NCBI GenBank assembly: GCA_027490875.1
Contig: JAIXXE010000015.1
Coordinates: forward strand, 1-7,568
DNA: 7,568 nt
Reading direction: 5' to 3'
Source: Alphaproteobacteria bacterium
GTDB taxonomy: Bacteria; Pseudomonadota; Alphaproteobacteria; UBA2136; UBA6156
A model generated the notes under the pieces. That model saw only the letters and a list, made by a program, of their open reading frames with translations. It was not told where the DNA came from and did no database searches. The translations under genes and the position numbers were made by a program. Shown here in pieces: positions 6,736 to 7,568 of this stretch (within the stretch, counting starts at the first letter, position 1; each line of letters opens with the position of its first letter).

Positions 6736-7568
6736 ATGACCGACGCAACCCTGCAAGCGCTTAACCTGATTGGCACCCGCACGGTGCGCGACGATACCCG
6801 TGCGCTGCAAGCGGGCGAGGTGCTGGTGTGGGATAGCCGCATTGCACCGAGCAAAACAGCGGCCGTCATTGCCGATGCGCAAGCCCGTGGGGCCGGGCTG
6901 ATTGTCACCGATGCGCAAGCCCAAGGCGTGCACACCGTGCCCGATGCCGGCGCGGTAATGCCAGCATGGGCCAAGCAGCGTTGGCCAAAACAACCACCGT
7001 TGTTGGTAGGGGTAACGGGCACCAGCGGCAAGACCAGTGTGGCGTGGTTTGCCCGCCAACTGGCCACCGCCTGCGGCCATAAGTCGGCCAGCATCGGCAC
7101 CCTTGGCGTGATGCGGACTGACACCGACTTTGACGAAGAATACACCGGCTTCACCAGCCCCACCGCCTTAAAACTTCACCCCATTTTGCAGCAGCTGCAC
7201 AGTGAGGGCCGAGACCTCTGCGCCATGGAGATTTCCTCTCACGCCTTAGCATTGCGGCGCGCCGATGGCGTGGCCTTAACCGCCGCTGGCTACACCAACT
7301 TTAGCCAAGACCATCTCGATTTTCATGGCAACTTGGAAGAATACTTCCGCGCCAAACTACGCCTGTTTACCGACCTTCTGCCTCACGGCAAAACCGCCGT
7401 TATCAACAGCAGTCGGCGCGAACTCTTCCCCGTATTGGGCGTGGTAAAGCAACGCGGTAATCCGTTGCTGACGGTGGGGACCAGTCAGGCCGAATTGGTG
7501 ACCGAGATTATCCGTGCCGACGCGCGTGGTTTGCAGCTTGCCTTAAAATATGACGCCACACCCCAGCC
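6736..7568 (+). CDS. murE: UDP-MurNAc-tripeptide synthetase MurE (3' end outside window)
   Basis: The frame is open from this ATG to the window end (277 residues). MurE adds the third residue, usually meso-diaminopimelate in Gram-negative bacteria, to UDP-MurNAc-L-Ala-D-Glu in the cytoplasm, using ATP. The Mur-ligase P-loop is GVTGTSGKTS (92-101). Substrate-loop TSPTAL (140-145), EISSHALAL (165-173) and NFSQDHLDFHG (188-198) follow. K207 in YFRAKLRLF is the likely carbamylated lysine. The amino-acid selectivity motif would lie beyond the window, so DAP versus Lys cannot be read. The N-terminal substrate-binding domain is short: the P-loop starts some 15 residues earlier than in E. coli MurE. 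DDTR (19-22) is recognisable but the usual GxxxDGxxF stretch after it is not. The gene starts 27 nt after ftsI, in the same frame, with no terminator, so both are probably one transcript. The ribosome-binding site is weak. Confidence 0.95.
   Translation, partial: MTDATLQALNLIGTRTVRDDTRALQAGEVLVWDSRIAPSKTAAVIADAQARGAGLIVTDAQAQGVHTVPDAGAVMPAWAKQRWPKQPPLLVGVTGTSGKTSVAWFARQLATACGHKSASIGTLGVMRTDTDFDEEYTGFTSPTALKLHPILQQLHSEGRDLCAMEISSHALALRRADGVALTAAGYTNFSQDHLDFHGNLEEYFRAKLRLFTDLLPHGKTAVINSSRRELFPVLGVVKQRGNPLLTVGTSQAELVTEIIRADARGLQLALKYDATPQ

Noticed and set aside
6523..7080. A 185-codon minus-strand reading frame
   Set aside because: It is antisense to the ftsI end and the murE start, both of which carry clear family motifs on the plus strand.

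Overview
This window reads as chromosomal DNA of an alphaproteobacterium. The 3' part of the 23S rRNA has the alphaproteobacterial form around the sarcin-ricin loop and the following helices. The 5S rRNA is of the same type. FtsI has the YEMGSTFK form of the transpeptidase motif, and a ftsI-murE pair follows as in alphaproteobacterial division/cell-wall (dcw) clusters. All genes lie on the plus strand. I cannot name a genus from the sequence alone.

Layout. Positions 1 to about 536 are the last ~540 nt of 23S rRNA, including the peptidyl-transferase and sarcin-ricin segments. A ~140-nt spacer without a tRNA leads to the 5S rRNA (about 677-794). The 5S is enclosed by a 20-bp stem (654-673 with 798-817) that looks like an RNase III-type processing stalk. 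The rRNA operon ends in a clear intrinsic terminator at 843-868, with no distal tRNA.

The first protein gene after the operon (929-1732) is a divergent, stand-alone ribonuclease III-like protein. It keeps four acidic residues of the metal site, has lost two other family-conserved glutamates, and has a degraded C-terminal RNA-binding region. It has its own strong terminator (1746-1777). Next come a lipid A deacylase (LpxR/DUF2219) family outer-membrane protein (1825-2805) and, 53 nt later, a YheS-like ABC-F ATPase (2859-4685), which is followed by a weaker terminator. The last two genes are ftsI (division transpeptidase PBP3) and, 27 nt later, murE, which is cut by the window end.

How the parts fit. 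ftsI and murE make and crosslink septal peptidoglycan and are probably co-transcribed. LpxR acts on the outer membrane. The ABC-F protein and the rRNA belong to translation. The RNase III-like protein could act on RNA, perhaps on the rRNA precursor next to it, but that is inference from position and fold. The dcw genes usually found before ftsI (mraZ, rsmH, ftsL) are not between the ABC-F gene and ftsI, so the cluster appears split here.

The best candidates for something unusual are the orphan RNase III paralogue beside the rRNA operon, a terminator-like hairpin inside the first codons of ftsI that nearly duplicates the core of the rRNA terminator, and the short, atypical N-terminal domain of MurE.
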